NCBI GenBank assembly: GCA_017477935.1
Contig: JAFVIC010000065.1
Coordinates: 124,001-188,000, forward strand
Direction: 5' to 3'
Origin: Akkermansia sp.
GTDB lineage: Bacteria > Verrucomicrobiota > Verrucomicrobiia > Verrucomicrobiales > Akkermansiaceae
DNA length: 64,000 nt
In this document: one piece after another, positions 7,177-16,518 of the stretch
Layout of the letters: every line of letters begins with the position of its first letter
Numbering within the stretch: the stretch's first letter is position 1
Made by a program: the position numbers and the translations under genes
Notes under the pieces: model-generated
Told to the model about the DNA's origin: nothing
Seen by the model: only the letters and a program-made list of their open reading frames with translations
The model's database searches: none

Positions 7177-8958
7177 ATGCACGCAGCCATCACGAAAGCA
7201 GGAATCAGCAAAAAAGCGGCCGTTGCAGTTTCATCGACCATTCTCATTCTACTCTGCCTGATAACAACACTGCTCTGTTCAAGGTTGTATATGGCCTCCG
7301 ACCCGCTTTTTCTCGACTTTGACATCAAATCACCAAAAGCCTTAACCCTGAAATGTCAGTACACACCGGAAGCGTCCGGGGGGTTCACCAGCGAGCGTAG
7401 TGTGGAGGCCGGAGTTTCCGGCTGCGGAGACTTTGAATCCGTGCGCATGGTAATTCCCTGTGACACAATTCAGCAGATAAGGATATACCCCGGAGAGGCC
7501 CCGGGGGAGATTTCTATCCGCAACATTCGAATCACGACACAGAACCGGGAGATTCCGCTCGACCAGGATTTCACCTTCCACGATACCGATTCGCACTTAC
7601 AACAGGGAGATATCATCACACTGAGCAGCGAACAGAAAGCCCCGTACATCAGCTACGCCGGTTCGTTCTGTGCCACAAATCCGGCAAGTCACATAGATTG
7701 GTTTTACCTGCTGATAGTGGTAAGTCTGTCTGCGCTCCTCTGGGTGGTTGTACTGCGATATGCGCTGCCGCTCTACTTCGCGAATCGCAGCAGTAATGAT
7801 GATGAATACCGGGGCAGTCCTGTTTTTGTGGTCATTTTCTGCATCTTGCTGGTGTTACCATGGGTCGATGTAAGCCGCGAAACCATATCGATTGCAGAGA
7901 ACAGAGCACTTGCCCCACTGCCACCGCCGGTGAAGGAAAACGGCGGCATCAATGCGAACTTCGGCAAGGGATTTGACAGCTGGCTGCAAGATCATGCAGC
8001 CTTCCGCAACGCCCTCACCTCAGCATACTTTGATTTTAAGGCTCGCATGTCGGCTGTTCGAGCGACGGCTCGTGTTACCATGTACAAAGACAACTGGATG
8101 TTCTCGAAACAGTACTACGAGGCAGCCATTACACCGTACACCGATGAAGAACTCGCGAAGATGACCGACAATCTCCGCCGACTTCAGGCATGGTGCAAGG
8201 AGAGAAACATCAAGCTCTACCTGTTATCGTGTCCCACCAAAGAAACCCTGTACGCCGATTTCAACACATCATTCGTAAACGCTGAAATGAAGGCCGTTCC
8301 GCAGCTGCAGGCACACCTGCAAACACACCTGCCGGAATTACCCTTCATCAACCCACTCGCCGCCATGCAGCAAGCGAGGAGCGATAAACCGGAGGAGCTG
8401 TTGCACTACAAATCGGACTCACACCAAACTGAAGACGGCGCCTACATTATCTATCGCGAAGCCATGCAGGCCATTCGCCGGGATTTCCCCGACATCCCCA
8501 TCACATCCAAAGAAGGTAACCACCTGAAGCTCGTGCGCAACAACATGGTTCTGCACCGCGATAAACCGCTCGAAAACCGGTACTATGAGGGCGGGCTCTA
8601 CCACAATCTTGATTTGGATGATGAGAATGTTCTGGACACGGAGTACAATCACTACGAGTGTATAAGCCCGGGTGCCACCTGCAAGGCCGGCACCGAACCG
8701 ATGGAATTCCATTTCACCTTCGATGAAGGTAAATACACGGCCATGCTGCTGGGAGACTCATATTCCTCATACCAGCAGCTCTGGTTCCGCTACAGCTTTA
8801 AGAACATGTGGCGAGTTCGCGCTAACAACGGTGTGAATGGTGGCACCATGAATATGAAGCGTTGGGAAAGCGCACTGGAGCAATCCCCGCCCGATGTTCT
8901 CATTCTCTGCATCTGCTCAGGGCGACTCGGCATGCACTTATCAGCACTTTACGACTAA
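7177..8958 (+). CDS. AlgX/AlgJ-like SGNH-hydrolase-type acetyltransferase, membrane-anchored
   Basis: The 593-residue protein has a transmembrane helix near residues 15-37, a beta-rich extracytoplasmic stretch, two more hydrophobic segments around 170-230, and a C-terminal domain resembling AlgX/AlgJ, which O-acetylate exopolysaccharides in the periplasm. The nucleophile motif appears as LLGDSYSSY and an upstream LHYKSDSHQT matches the Asp/His motif of this family. It is followed after 12 nt by an AlgI-like MBOAT protein, the usual partner that passes acyl groups across the membrane. The substrate glycan is unknown; the adjacent heptose operon suggests an envelope glycan. Confidence 0.75.
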   Translation: MHAAITKAGISKKAAVAVSSTILILLCLITTLLCSRLYMASDPLFLDFDIKSPKALTLKCQYTPEASGGFTSERSVEAGVSGCGDFESVRMVIPCDTIQQIRIYPGEAPGEISIRNIRITTQNREIPLDQDFTFHDTDSHLQQGDIITLSSEQKAPYISYAGSFCATNPASHIDWFYLLIVVSLSALLWVVVLRYALPLYFANRSSNDDEYRGSPVFVVIFCILLVLPWVDVSRETISIAENRALAPLPPPVKENGGINANFGKGFDSWLQDHAAFRNALTSAYFDFKARMSAVRATARVTMYKDNWMFSKQYYEAAITPYTDEELAKMTDNLRRLQAWCKERNIKLYLLSCPTKETLYADFNTSFVNAEMKAVPQLQAHLQTHLPELPFINPLAAMQQARSDKPEELLHYKSDSHQTEDGAYIIYREAMQAIRRDFPDIPITSKEGNHLKLVRNNMVLHRDKPLENRYYEGGLYHNLDLDDENVLDTEYNHYECISPGATCKAGTEPMEFHFTFDEGKYTAMLLGDSYSSYQQLWFRYSFKNMWRVRANNGVNGGTMNMKRWESALEQSPPDVLILCICSGRLGMHLSALYD

Positions 8959-8970
8959 ATACATCCGGCC

Positions 8971-10368
8971 ATGTTATTCAGCTCTTTCTCATTTGTCTTC
9001 GCCTTTCTTCCGCTGGTATTGTTGCTGTATTACCTCCGCAACAGCCTGACGTGGCGCAATAATGTGCTGTTGGGAGCCAGCCTCATGTTCTACGCCTGGG
9101 GTGAACCACGTTACCTGCTGATATTATTGATATCCGTCACCATTACCTGGTTAGCAGCCCTGGCCGTTGACAGGTGGCGGCGCTATGCTGCGCTCAGCAT
9201 AGCTCTGGCACTGATACTGGATTTGGGTATATTGATTTACTTCAAATATACTAACTTCATTCTCGAAAATCTCAGTTATATCTTCAATGCCAAGGTAGAC
9301 TTCATCCATGTGGTCATGCCCATCGGCATCTCCTTCTACACATTCCAGGCCATTTCTTACCTGATAGACGTATACCGGCGCGACACTCCGGTGCAGCGGG
9401 ATTTGCACACGCTGTTGCTCTATATCACCCTCTTCCCGCAGCTGGTAGCCGGCCCGATTGTAAAGTACCACGACATCTACCGACAGATAGACAATCGCCG
9501 CGAAACGCTCGCAAAGTTCACCTGCGGCGCTCGCCGTTTCATCATCGGCCTGAGCAAGAAAATGCTTATTGCCAACACGATGGGTGAAATCGCCGACAAG
9601 ATTTTCACCATGCCGGTCGATCAGTTCGACACCGCCACAGCTTGGCTGGGGGCTATCACCTATACCTTCCAGATTTATTTTGATTTCTCCGGCTACTCTG
9701 ATATGGCCATCGGTCTGTGCCTGATGTTCGGGTTCTCATTGCCGGAAAACTTCAACTATCCCTACATCTCCCGCTCAATAACGGAGTTCTGGCGCCGCTG
9801 GCACATCTCCCTTTCGACCTGGTTCAAGGAATATCTCTACATCCCATTGGGTGGCAACCGAGTCAGCAAGAATCGCAATTTGTTCAACCTGTTTGTTGTA
9901 TTCCTGACAACGGGCATTTGGCACGGAGCCAGCTGGTGTTTCGTGATATGGGGATTATGGCACGGCCTGTTCATCATCATTGAAAAGATAACAGGGTGGC
10001 ACAAAAAGGAAGGCGGTATCCTGTTACGAGTCACGCAGCACATCACACTGCTGTTCATCGTCATCATCGGCTGGGTCTTTTTCCGCGGCGAAACCCTTTC
10101 ATACTGCATGGATTATCTTGCCAACATGTTTGGCCTGCACGAGCATCAGGCGGCTCACCTGACCGTGTTGCACACCATGAACCAGCTCTCGTGGGGCATT
10201 CTCGCACTGGCAGTCATCCTTTCCATGCCATTGGCCCGCAAACTGGCATACTGCAAAGGTAAATACACATCAGCCCTGTCCAATACCTGGTGCCTGGTTC
10301 TGTTTGTCATTACTTGGGCCACCATGGCAGCCTCCACCTACAATCCTTTCATATACTTCAGATTCTGA
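8971..10368 (+). CDS. MBOAT-family O-acyltransferase (AlgI-like)
   Basis: The 465-residue polytopic protein matches the AlgI/DltB/PatA family, which moves acyl groups from the cytoplasm to the periplasmic side for glycan acylation. Motifs include RSITEFWRRWHISLSTW, FKEYLYIPLGGNR and TTGIWHGASW with the conserved catalytic His. It is 12 nt downstream of the AlgX-like gene and probably forms a functional pair with it, donor channel plus periplasmic transferase. No other alginate genes are nearby, so the target is not alginate by context. Confidence 0.9.
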   Translation: MLFSSFSFVFAFLPLVLLLYYLRNSLTWRNNVLLGASLMFYAWGEPRYLLILLISVTITWLAALAVDRWRRYAALSIALALILDLGILIYFKYTNFILENLSYIFNAKVDFIHVVMPIGISFYTFQAISYLIDVYRRDTPVQRDLHTLLLYITLFPQLVAGPIVKYHDIYRQIDNRRETLAKFTCGARRFIIGLSKKMLIANTMGEIADKIFTMPVDQFDTATAWLGAITYTFQIYFDFSGYSDMAIGLCLMFGFSLPENFNYPYISRSITEFWRRWHISLSTWFKEYLYIPLGGNRVSKNRNLFNLFVVFLTTGIWHGASWCFVIWGLWHGLFIIIEKITGWHKKEGGILLRVTQHITLLFIVIIGWVFFRGETLSYCMDYLANMFGLHEHQAAHLTVLHTMNQLSWGILALAVILSMPLARKLAYCKGKYTSALSNTWCLVLFVITWATMAASTYNPFIYFRF

Positions 10369-10409
10369 TTTCCGAGTATACTGTTACAGCAAATCTGACC
10401 GGTTTTGAG

Positions 10410-10438
10410 TTGACAAAACAGGCGAGCTACTCTATACT
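10410..10438 (+). promoter_or_regulatory. Predicted strong leaderless promoter of the acyltransferase-3 gene
   Basis: TTGACA (10410-10415) and TATACT (10433-10438) with a 17-bp spacer are close to the sigma-70 consensus. Only 9 nt separate the -10 box from ATG 10448. Confidence 0.8.
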
Positions 10439-10447
10439 GCGGCCCGC

Positions 10448-11431
10448 ATGAGCCATAGCCTGCCGAAAAAGAAACGCATTGAGTCCCTGTATGTACTGAA
10501 AGCGCTCAGCTCGCTGCTGGTGGTCATTGTTCACGCGGAGCTGTGGGGAAAGAGTGCGCTCACACCGCTGCTGGGTGTTGCGACCCCATGCTTTCTGGCC
10601 ATCACGGGGTTCTTGCTTTACTCCGCAGACGGTGAGCGCGAGCTGACGAAAGCGGCGAAATGGGCTCGCAAATGTTTCATTCTGAGCCTCGTGTGCAATG
10701 CACTCTACCTGAGTTTTTACCTCCTGGACGGCACCCCGCTGAGCCGATTCGGACTTGGCAATCTGGTATGTAACCTGTTTACCGGGCACATCGTCAGCAC
10801 CCACCTGTGGTACCTGACCGCCGTATGGCAGGGATTACTGATTATGTGGGTATTGCGCCGCTATGTGCCCCGCCTCATAGCCGTTGCCCCCCTGCTCTAT
10901 GTGATTGCATATATTCTGCGGGCCTACGGCAAGCTGCTGTTCCCGGAGCTGAGCAGCGACACGCTCTTTATCCTGCGTGCGAATGCGGTGGTAACCGCCC
11001 TGCCGTTCCTGGCTACAGGCTACCTGGTGCACAAGTACCATGAGCAAGTGCTGACCAAGGTGCGCATATTGCCCTGCCTTGCGGGATTGTTGCTGCTCAT
11101 TTACGGCGAATACGCCCTGCGACTGTTCATCAATACGGGCGGCAGCATTTTCTTCATCTGCACCTGGCCCTTAGTGGTTACCCTCATGCTGACCTGCTGC
11201 CGCTACCGCGATTTCACCCTGCCTGTACTCGGCTGTATAGGGCGGGAACACTCGGCCAATGTCTACTACTTTCACGTGTTGGTACTCATCTACATCAATC
11301 GCCTGCTGCCGGGGCAGACAGCCTGGCAGGCCCTACTGGTCTATACCGCCACCCTGCCGGTGTCAATCATCTTCAACCGAGTGCAAAAGCTGATGATTGA
11401 CCGATTTGCCCTACAGGACAAACATGCCTGA
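10448..11431 (+). CDS. Acyltransferase-3 family membrane protein
   Basis: The 327-residue polytopic protein resembles the OafA/WecH acyltransferase-3 family, which O-acylates surface polysaccharides. The family signature, an Arg followed by a helix ending in His, is seen as RIESLYVLKALSSLLVVIVH, and LHIRGLW-like elements are replaced by STHLWYL and YYFHVL. It has its own near-consensus promoter ending 9 nt before the ATG, so although it follows the AlgX/MBOAT pair it can be expressed separately. The acyl donor and substrate are unknown. Confidence 0.75.
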   Translation: MSHSLPKKKRIESLYVLKALSSLLVVIVHAELWGKSALTPLLGVATPCFLAITGFLLYSADGERELTKAAKWARKCFILSLVCNALYLSFYLLDGTPLSRFGLGNLVCNLFTGHIVSTHLWYLTAVWQGLLIMWVLRRYVPRLIAVAPLLYVIAYILRAYGKLLFPELSSDTLFILRANAVVTALPFLATGYLVHKYHEQVLTKVRILPCLAGLLLLIYGEYALRLFINTGGSIFFICTWPLVVTLMLTCCRYRDFTLPVLGCIGREHSANVYYFHVLVLIYINRLLPGQTAWQALLVYTATLPVSIIFNRVQKLMIDRFALQDKHA

Positions 11432-11498
11432 AAAACGCCCCGGCTCTCACGCTCGCTCATCGCCCCCACAAAAACTATGCCATATCAACATTGTCGGC

Positions 11499-11527
11499 TT
11501 GAATTCCGGGTATGAAAAGTGTAGAAT
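11499..11527 (+). promoter_or_regulatory. Predicted leaderless promoter of the AI-2E transporter gene
   Basis: TTGAAT (11499-11504) and TAGAAT (11522-11527) have a 17-bp spacer. The -10 box ends 10 nt before ATG 11538, which decides the start of that gene. Confidence 0.7.
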
Positions 11528-11537
11528 ATCTGTGGCT

Positions 11538-12665
11538 ATGCAGAGTGAAGATAACAACACGGCAATCAAACAGCAAACGGAAGGAGGATGGGGTGAAGGC
11601 GCGCGATTTCTGCTGACAGCGGCCTGTGCCATTATAGTACTGTTCGGCCTGCGAGAGGCTCGTGATTTACTGCTGCCGATTGTGATGGCCATATTCCTGG
11701 CAGTTATCAGCTACACGTTCACCTCTGCGCTACGCCGCTGGCTGCATTTCCCGCACTGGCTGGCCGTGTTTTTCACTGTTGTGGCCGATGCCGGTATCAT
11801 CTACGCCGCCGGCTCGCTCATCAAATACCTTGCGGCCGATATGAAAGCCACCATCGAGGGCGATTTCATGGTCCAGATGCAGAGCAAATATCAGGCTATC
11901 ATGCAGTTCCTGCACGACTGGGGGTATGGAGCCGAGGCACAACAGTTCATCCACGCCCCACAGGAATACATCAACCCCAAGGTCATCATCAGTATCTCAC
12001 AGACTCTGGGTTCCCAGGTGCTCTCCTTGACATCCGTCACCACACTGGTGCTCATTCTCATGACATTCCTGCTGGGAGAAGCCCCGCTCTTCACGCGCAA
12101 CTTCCGCGCCCTACCCAACAGCATACAGGGCAAGGACAAAGTAATAGAAGCCCTCAAGAGCATACAGCGCTACCTCTTTATCAAAACAGTAGCCAGTGCC
12201 ACCACCGGTCTGCTGGCCTGGTGGCTCTGCCAGGCCAAGGGGGTACCTTTCGCCTTCTTGTGGGGGGTGATTGCCTACCTTCTCAATTATATCCCGACCA
12301 TCGGCTCCATTGTTGCTGCCATCCCCCCCATCGTTCTGGCACTGGTGCTGGGAGATTTGGGAGACGGCGTCATTGTATCGCTGGGTTACGTCTTCATCAA
12401 CTTTCTCATTGGCAACGGCATTGAACCCCTGTTCCTGGGTAAGCAGTTCGGCATTGCCACCTCGGTAGTACTGCTTTCGGTACTGCTGTGGGGCTGGGTG
12501 TGGGGGCCCTGCGGCATGTTGCTGGCTGTACCCATCACCGTCATGCTTAAGCTCGCGCTTGAAAACTCGCGCGACCTGCACTGGGTAGCAGCCATTATTG
12601 ACGACAATGCCACGCCGAGCTCAGAAGATATCAAAAACAATAACAAAATAACAACAACATTATAA
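11538..12665 (+). CDS. AI-2E/PerM-family transporter
   Basis: The 375-residue membrane protein belongs to the AI-2E transporter (YdiK/TqsA/PerM) family, which exports small molecules or exchanges ions; the substrate is not predictable. It has paired N-terminal helices (RLLL-type then ARDLLLPIVMAIFLA), a soluble middle region, and the conserved C-terminal block with AFLWGVIAYLLNYIPTIGS and NGIEPLFLGK. The reading frame stays open to 11397, but the promoter at 11499-11527 and the non-conserved, Arg/Pro-rich upstream sequence favour ATG 11538. lysA begins 6 nt after its stop, so the transporter promoter probably serves lysA too. Confidence 0.85.
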   Translation: MQSEDNNTAIKQQTEGGWGEGARFLLTAACAIIVLFGLREARDLLLPIVMAIFLAVISYTFTSALRRWLHFPHWLAVFFTVVADAGIIYAAGSLIKYLAADMKATIEGDFMVQMQSKYQAIMQFLHDWGYGAEAQQFIHAPQEYINPKVIISISQTLGSQVLSLTSVTTLVLILMTFLLGEAPLFTRNFRALPNSIQGKDKVIEALKSIQRYLFIKTVASATTGLLAWWLCQAKGVPFAFLWGVIAYLLNYIPTIGSIVAAIPPIVLALVLGDLGDGVIVSLGYVFINFLIGNGIEPLFLGKQFGIATSVVLLSVLLWGWVWGPCGMLLAVPITVMLKLALENSRDLHWVAAIIDDNATPSSEDIKNNNKITTTL

Positions 12666-12671
12666 CACACT

Positions 12672-13958
12672 ATGCATTCATTCGCATACAACAACGGCAC
12701 GCTTTGCTGCGAAGGCGTAAACCTCGCGGATATCGCGGCAGCGGTCGGCACCCCCACCTTCGTCTATAGTCGCAGGACGATAATGGACGACCTTGCGGAG
12801 CTCAAGCGAGAGCTTGCCCCGCTCAACGCCCATGTGGCTTATGCTGTGAAAGCCTGCTCGAACAAAGCCATTCTCAACCTCATGGCCCGCGAGGGGGTGG
12901 GCTTCGATATCGTGAGCGGCGGTGAGCTATGGCGTGTAGTGAACGCCGGCGGCGACCCCACCTTGTGCACCTATGCCGGTGTGGGCAAAACCGAGGCAGA
13001 AATCCGCTACGCACTTTCCCTGAACATCTACTGCTTCAACTGTGAAAGTGAAAACGAGCTGCGCGAAATCAACCGCATTGCCGGGGAAATGGGCGTAAAA
13101 GCCCCCGTGGCCGTACGCGTCAATCCCCATGTGGATGCCCACACGCACAAATACATCACCACCGGCACAAACGAAAACAAGTTCGGAGTAGACATCACCC
13201 GCATTGAAGAGCTCTACGCCACCATCGCCGCCGAAATGCCCCACCTGCACATTCGCGGCCTGCAAATGCACATCGGTTCCCAGCTCACTGAGGTAGAGCC
13301 CTTTGTGAAAGCCGTGCAGAAGGTGGCCCCCATCGCAGCAAAGTTCAGGCAGCTCTACAATATCGAGTTCTGGAGCATTGGCGGTGGTATCGGTATAGTG
13401 TACGACGGCTGCTTGGAATCCGGCAAGCCCGAGTGGTGGGCAGCCCACCCTGAGCAGATTACCTTCAGCAACTATGCGCAGGCCATCATCCCCCTGCTGC
13501 AGCCACTCGGTCTCAAAATTCTCGTTGAGCCGGGTCGTCGCCTGGTGGGGAACGCCGCCTGCATGCTCACCACCTGCCTGTACGAGAAAAAAGGCGAGGC
13601 CAAGACCTTTAAGGTGGTCGATGCCGGCATGAACGATATCATCCGCCCTGCTCTCTACGAGGGTTACCATGAAATCTGGCCTGTTCAAGAGCACAGCGGT
13701 GATACCATCGTGGCCGACATCGTGGGGCCCATCTGCGAGAGCGGTGATTTCCAGGCACAGAACCGTGAGATTGCTGATGTGAAACCCGGTGAGGTACTGG
13801 CCGAAATGAGCGCAGGGGCTTACGGGTTCAGCATGGCGAGCACCTACAACTCGCGCCCGCTTGCAGCGGAGGTGCTGGTAGACGGCGACAAATGGCACAT
13901 TATCCGCCGCCGTCAGACACTGGAACAAATCGTGGAAGACGAGTGCCTGCCCGAGTAA
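12672..13958 (+). CDS. lysA: Diaminopimelate decarboxylase
   Basis: LysA removes CO2 from meso-diaminopimelate to make lysine, using pyridoxal phosphate. The 428-residue protein starts with a FAYNNGTLCCEGV segment and contains AYAVKAC with the PLP lysine, LQMHIGSQ, the glycine-rich GGGIGIVYDG, and CESGDF with the dimer-contributed catalytic Cys. It is 6 nt downstream of the AI-2E transporter and 10 nt upstream of a beta-CASP nuclease, in an apparent four-gene operon without an internal promoter that I can see. Confidence 0.95.
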   Translation: MHSFAYNNGTLCCEGVNLADIAAAVGTPTFVYSRRTIMDDLAELKRELAPLNAHVAYAVKACSNKAILNLMAREGVGFDIVSGGELWRVVNAGGDPTLCTYAGVGKTEAEIRYALSLNIYCFNCESENELREINRIAGEMGVKAPVAVRVNPHVDAHTHKYITTGTNENKFGVDITRIEELYATIAAEMPHLHIRGLQMHIGSQLTEVEPFVKAVQKVAPIAAKFRQLYNIEFWSIGGGIGIVYDGCLESGKPEWWAAHPEQITFSNYAQAIIPLLQPLGLKILVEPGRRLVGNAACMLTTCLYEKKGEAKTFKVVDAGMNDIIRPALYEGYHEIWPVQEHSGDTIVADIVGPICESGDFQAQNREIADVKPGEVLAEMSAGAYGFSMASTYNSRPLAAEVLVDGDKWHIIRRRQTLEQIVEDECLPE

Positions 13959-13968
13959 GAACAGAGCC

Positions 13969-15333
13969 ATGATTACACTCACCAACCTGACAGCAGGCCC
14001 CGAAATCGGGGCCAACTGTTACCTGATTGACATGGAGGGTTCACGCCTCGTGCTTGATTGCGGCATGCACCCGAAACTGGACGGCAACGCCGCCAAGCCG
14101 AACTTCTCACTCATTGGCCCTGCTGACCCGGATGCCATCTTCATCACCCACTCACACCTCGACCACATCGGCACCCTGCCCGTTTTCCAGGATGAATACC
14201 CCCGTGCCGAGGTTATCATGACAGTGGGTACAGCTGAAGTGGGCGACGCCATGTTGCACAATTCGGTCAACGTCATGACCGCCAAGCGCATGGGAGAGGG
14301 TATCATCGAGTACCCCTTCTTCACCCACGGCGAGCTGCAACGGCATGTGAATGCCTGGGTCACACGCCCCTACAACGAACCCTTCCGCACCGGCAACAAC
14401 GGTACCGTGCTCGCCACGCTGCACGATGCCGGGCACATTCTCGGCTCCTGCGGCGTGCTGCTGGAGGGCCAGAGCGGCACCACCGTCTTCTACACGGGCG
14501 ACGTGCAGTTTGACAACCAAACTCTCATCGGCGGCGCGGATTTCCCGCAGAGCGGGGTGGATGTGCTTATCATGGAGAGCACGCACGGTCTGACCGACCG
14601 CAACCCGTCCTACACACGCGAGAAGGAAATGCAGCGCTTCGCCCGTGCCATACGCGAGGTGCTGGAGAACAACGGCGCCGTACTCATCCCCGTCTTCGCG
14701 CTCGGTAAGAGCCAAGAGCTGCTCTGCGAGCTGGGGCGCTTCAAGCGCGAAGGGCTTATTCCCGATGTACCTGTATACTTCGGCGGTCTCAGTTCCAAGA
14801 TTACGCAGGTCTATGACCGACTGAGCGACAGCACCCCGCGCCTCAAGCCCGGCTATCGCCTGCGCGATGAAATCGAAACCCACGGCCTGCCCAAGCAAGA
14901 TAAAGGCCCCCTCGTTGCCACCCCCGGCAACATTTACCTCGTTTCCAGCGGCATGATGAGTGAGCACACCGTCTCTTACAAGATGGCGGCCCAGGTGCTG
15001 CCGCACAAGAACGACGCCATCCTCTTTGTCGGCTACAGTGATCCGGAATCACCGGCAGGGCGCATCAAGGCCACTAAGCCCGGAGAGAATGTGAAACTCA
15101 ACGGCAAGGGCCAGGCATACCCCCTGCTTTGCCGAACAGAGTGCTTCGACTTCTCCGGCCACGCTACGCGCTCCGCTCTGGTGGACTACGCCTGCCGCCT
15201 GCGCCCCCACACCATCGTGCTTGTGCATGGCGATGAAGACGCTATGGCCAGCATGCAGGCCACCCTGACAGAAGTGCTGCCCGACACCCGCGTGCTCTGC
15301 CCGCGCCCCGGGAAAACCGTGCGCTTAGCCTGA
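13969..15333 (+). CDS. Beta-CASP metallo-beta-lactamase RNA exonuclease-type protein
   Basis: The 454-residue protein resembles CPSF73/YSH1-type RNA-processing nucleases. The metallo-beta-lactamase motif HSHLDHIG, the later DAGHILGSC and FYTGDVQFD metal ligands and the beta-CASP elements (PVFALGKSQELL, SSGMMSEH, and C-terminal SGHATRSAL, HGDEDA) are visible. Such enzymes are zinc-dependent endo- or exonucleases acting on RNA in the cytoplasm. It is the third gene of the AI-2E-lysA-nuclease-ankyrin group, which gives no clear functional hint. RNA as substrate is inferred from family. Confidence 0.88.
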   Translation: MITLTNLTAGPEIGANCYLIDMEGSRLVLDCGMHPKLDGNAAKPNFSLIGPADPDAIFITHSHLDHIGTLPVFQDEYPRAEVIMTVGTAEVGDAMLHNSVNVMTAKRMGEGIIEYPFFTHGELQRHVNAWVTRPYNEPFRTGNNGTVLATLHDAGHILGSCGVLLEGQSGTTVFYTGDVQFDNQTLIGGADFPQSGVDVLIMESTHGLTDRNPSYTREKEMQRFARAIREVLENNGAVLIPVFALGKSQELLCELGRFKREGLIPDVPVYFGGLSSKITQVYDRLSDSTPRLKPGYRLRDEIETHGLPKQDKGPLVATPGNIYLVSSGMMSEHTVSYKMAAQVLPHKNDAILFVGYSDPESPAGRIKATKPGENVKLNGKGQAYPLLCRTECFDFSGHATRSALVDYACRLRPHTIVLVHGDEDAMASMQATLTEVLPDTRVLCPRPGKTVRLA

Positions 15334-15340
15334 GCGGGCC

Positions 15341-16492
15341 ATGTATTCCCGGTTTTACGACAAGCTCTTTGAAGCTGCTGCGCAAGGTGATACAGCCGGA
15401 ATTATCCGCCTGAGAGCCAGGTGCATGAGTGTGCTGATTCAGGATGATGACGATAACACACCCCTGCACCTCGCAGCGCGAGGCGGGCACACCGCTGCCG
15501 TCTATGAGTTGTTGAAACGGGAGGGCGGCACCGCGGCCAATACCGGCAATCTGGCAGAGGAAACACCCTTCACCCTGGCGGTGCAGTACGGGCACACCGA
15601 AATAGCCCGCATGCTTCTCAAGGCATCGGCCATTGATGTCAACAGGCAGGATGCTCTGGGGCGCACACCCCTGCACCTCGCTGTAGAGCATGGGGCTTCT
15701 CCCGACATGATTCACTTGCTGCTGGCAGCCTACGCCGACATCCGTATAAAAGATCATCAGAAACACAGCCCCGTTTCGCTGGCGCAACGACAAGGGGAAA
15801 CCGAGGCCGTGGAGCAGATGCGGCGAGAAAATCCCGCTCTGCGTCTGGCGGCACGCCGGGGGAACCTGCGGGAAATCAAACGTCTGCTCTCAGAGGGGGC
15901 TGATATTCACGCCCGGGATTTAGCCGGCTATAGCGCACTGGCAAACGCCCTGGATTGTGAAGAACATGAAGCTGCGAACCTGTTAATAGAGGCAGGAGCC
16001 CGCCTGAGTCTCAATGAAATGGTGCGTATGGGTGATGTGCGCGATGTGCAGGTATTGCTGGACGGTGGCGCTGATGCCAACGAACAGACACTCGATTACC
16101 AGACACCACTGCTGCGAGCCATAGATGAGCAGAATCCCGCCATGGTGCGCTTACTTCTGGCTGCCGGGGCAGATGCCAACCTGTCTACCATGGACGGTAC
16201 TCCTCTGACGGAAGCGGCCTGGCGTGAGAGCAGCGAAATCGTACAAATGCTCATCGAAGCCGGGGCAAATGTCAATACACGGAGCTACCACGGCTCCACG
16301 GCACTGATGGAAACCATCATCTTACAACGAACGAAAAACCTCGCCCTGCTCATCCGTGCGGGGGCGGATGTCAACCAGGTCGGAGCAGAAGGGTTCACCC
16401 CTCTGGCAAAGGCAAAGCTGTTCGGGCGCGACGACATCATACGCCCCCTGTTGGCAGCCGGGGCTGACCCCGGTTCAGAAGTCAGCCCGTAA
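15341..16492 (+). CDS. Ankyrin-repeat protein
   Basis: The 383-residue protein consists almost wholly of about ten ankyrin repeats. Typical units include TPLHLAARGGHTAAV, TPFTLAVQYGHTEIA, TPLHLAVEHGASP and the C-terminal GADVNQVGAEGFTPLAKA, with recurrent LLxAGADxN turns. There is no signal peptide or membrane segment, so a cytoplasmic protein-binding role is likely; the partner is unknown. It starts 7 nt after the nuclease stop and ends the operon, 26 bp from a convergent peptidase gene without an obvious terminator between them. Confidence 0.9.
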   Translation: MYSRFYDKLFEAAAQGDTAGIIRLRARCMSVLIQDDDDNTPLHLAARGGHTAAVYELLKREGGTAANTGNLAEETPFTLAVQYGHTEIARMLLKASAIDVNRQDALGRTPLHLAVEHGASPDMIHLLLAAYADIRIKDHQKHSPVSLAQRQGETEAVEQMRRENPALRLAARRGNLREIKRLLSEGADIHARDLAGYSALANALDCEEHEAANLLIEAGARLSLNEMVRMGDVRDVQVLLDGGADANEQTLDYQTPLLRAIDEQNPAMVRLLLAAGADANLSTMDGTPLTEAAWRESSEIVQMLIEAGANVNTRSYHGSTALMETIILQRTKNLALLIRAGADVNQVGAEGFTPLAKAKLFGRDDIIRPLLAAGADPGSEVSP

Positions 16493-16518
16493 ATAACAAG
16501 CCGGGTATACGCGCCGAA

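Noticed and set aside
12927-14015. Open frame of 362 codons on the minus strand
   Set aside because: Antisense to lysA, which has all catalytic motifs; a shadow.
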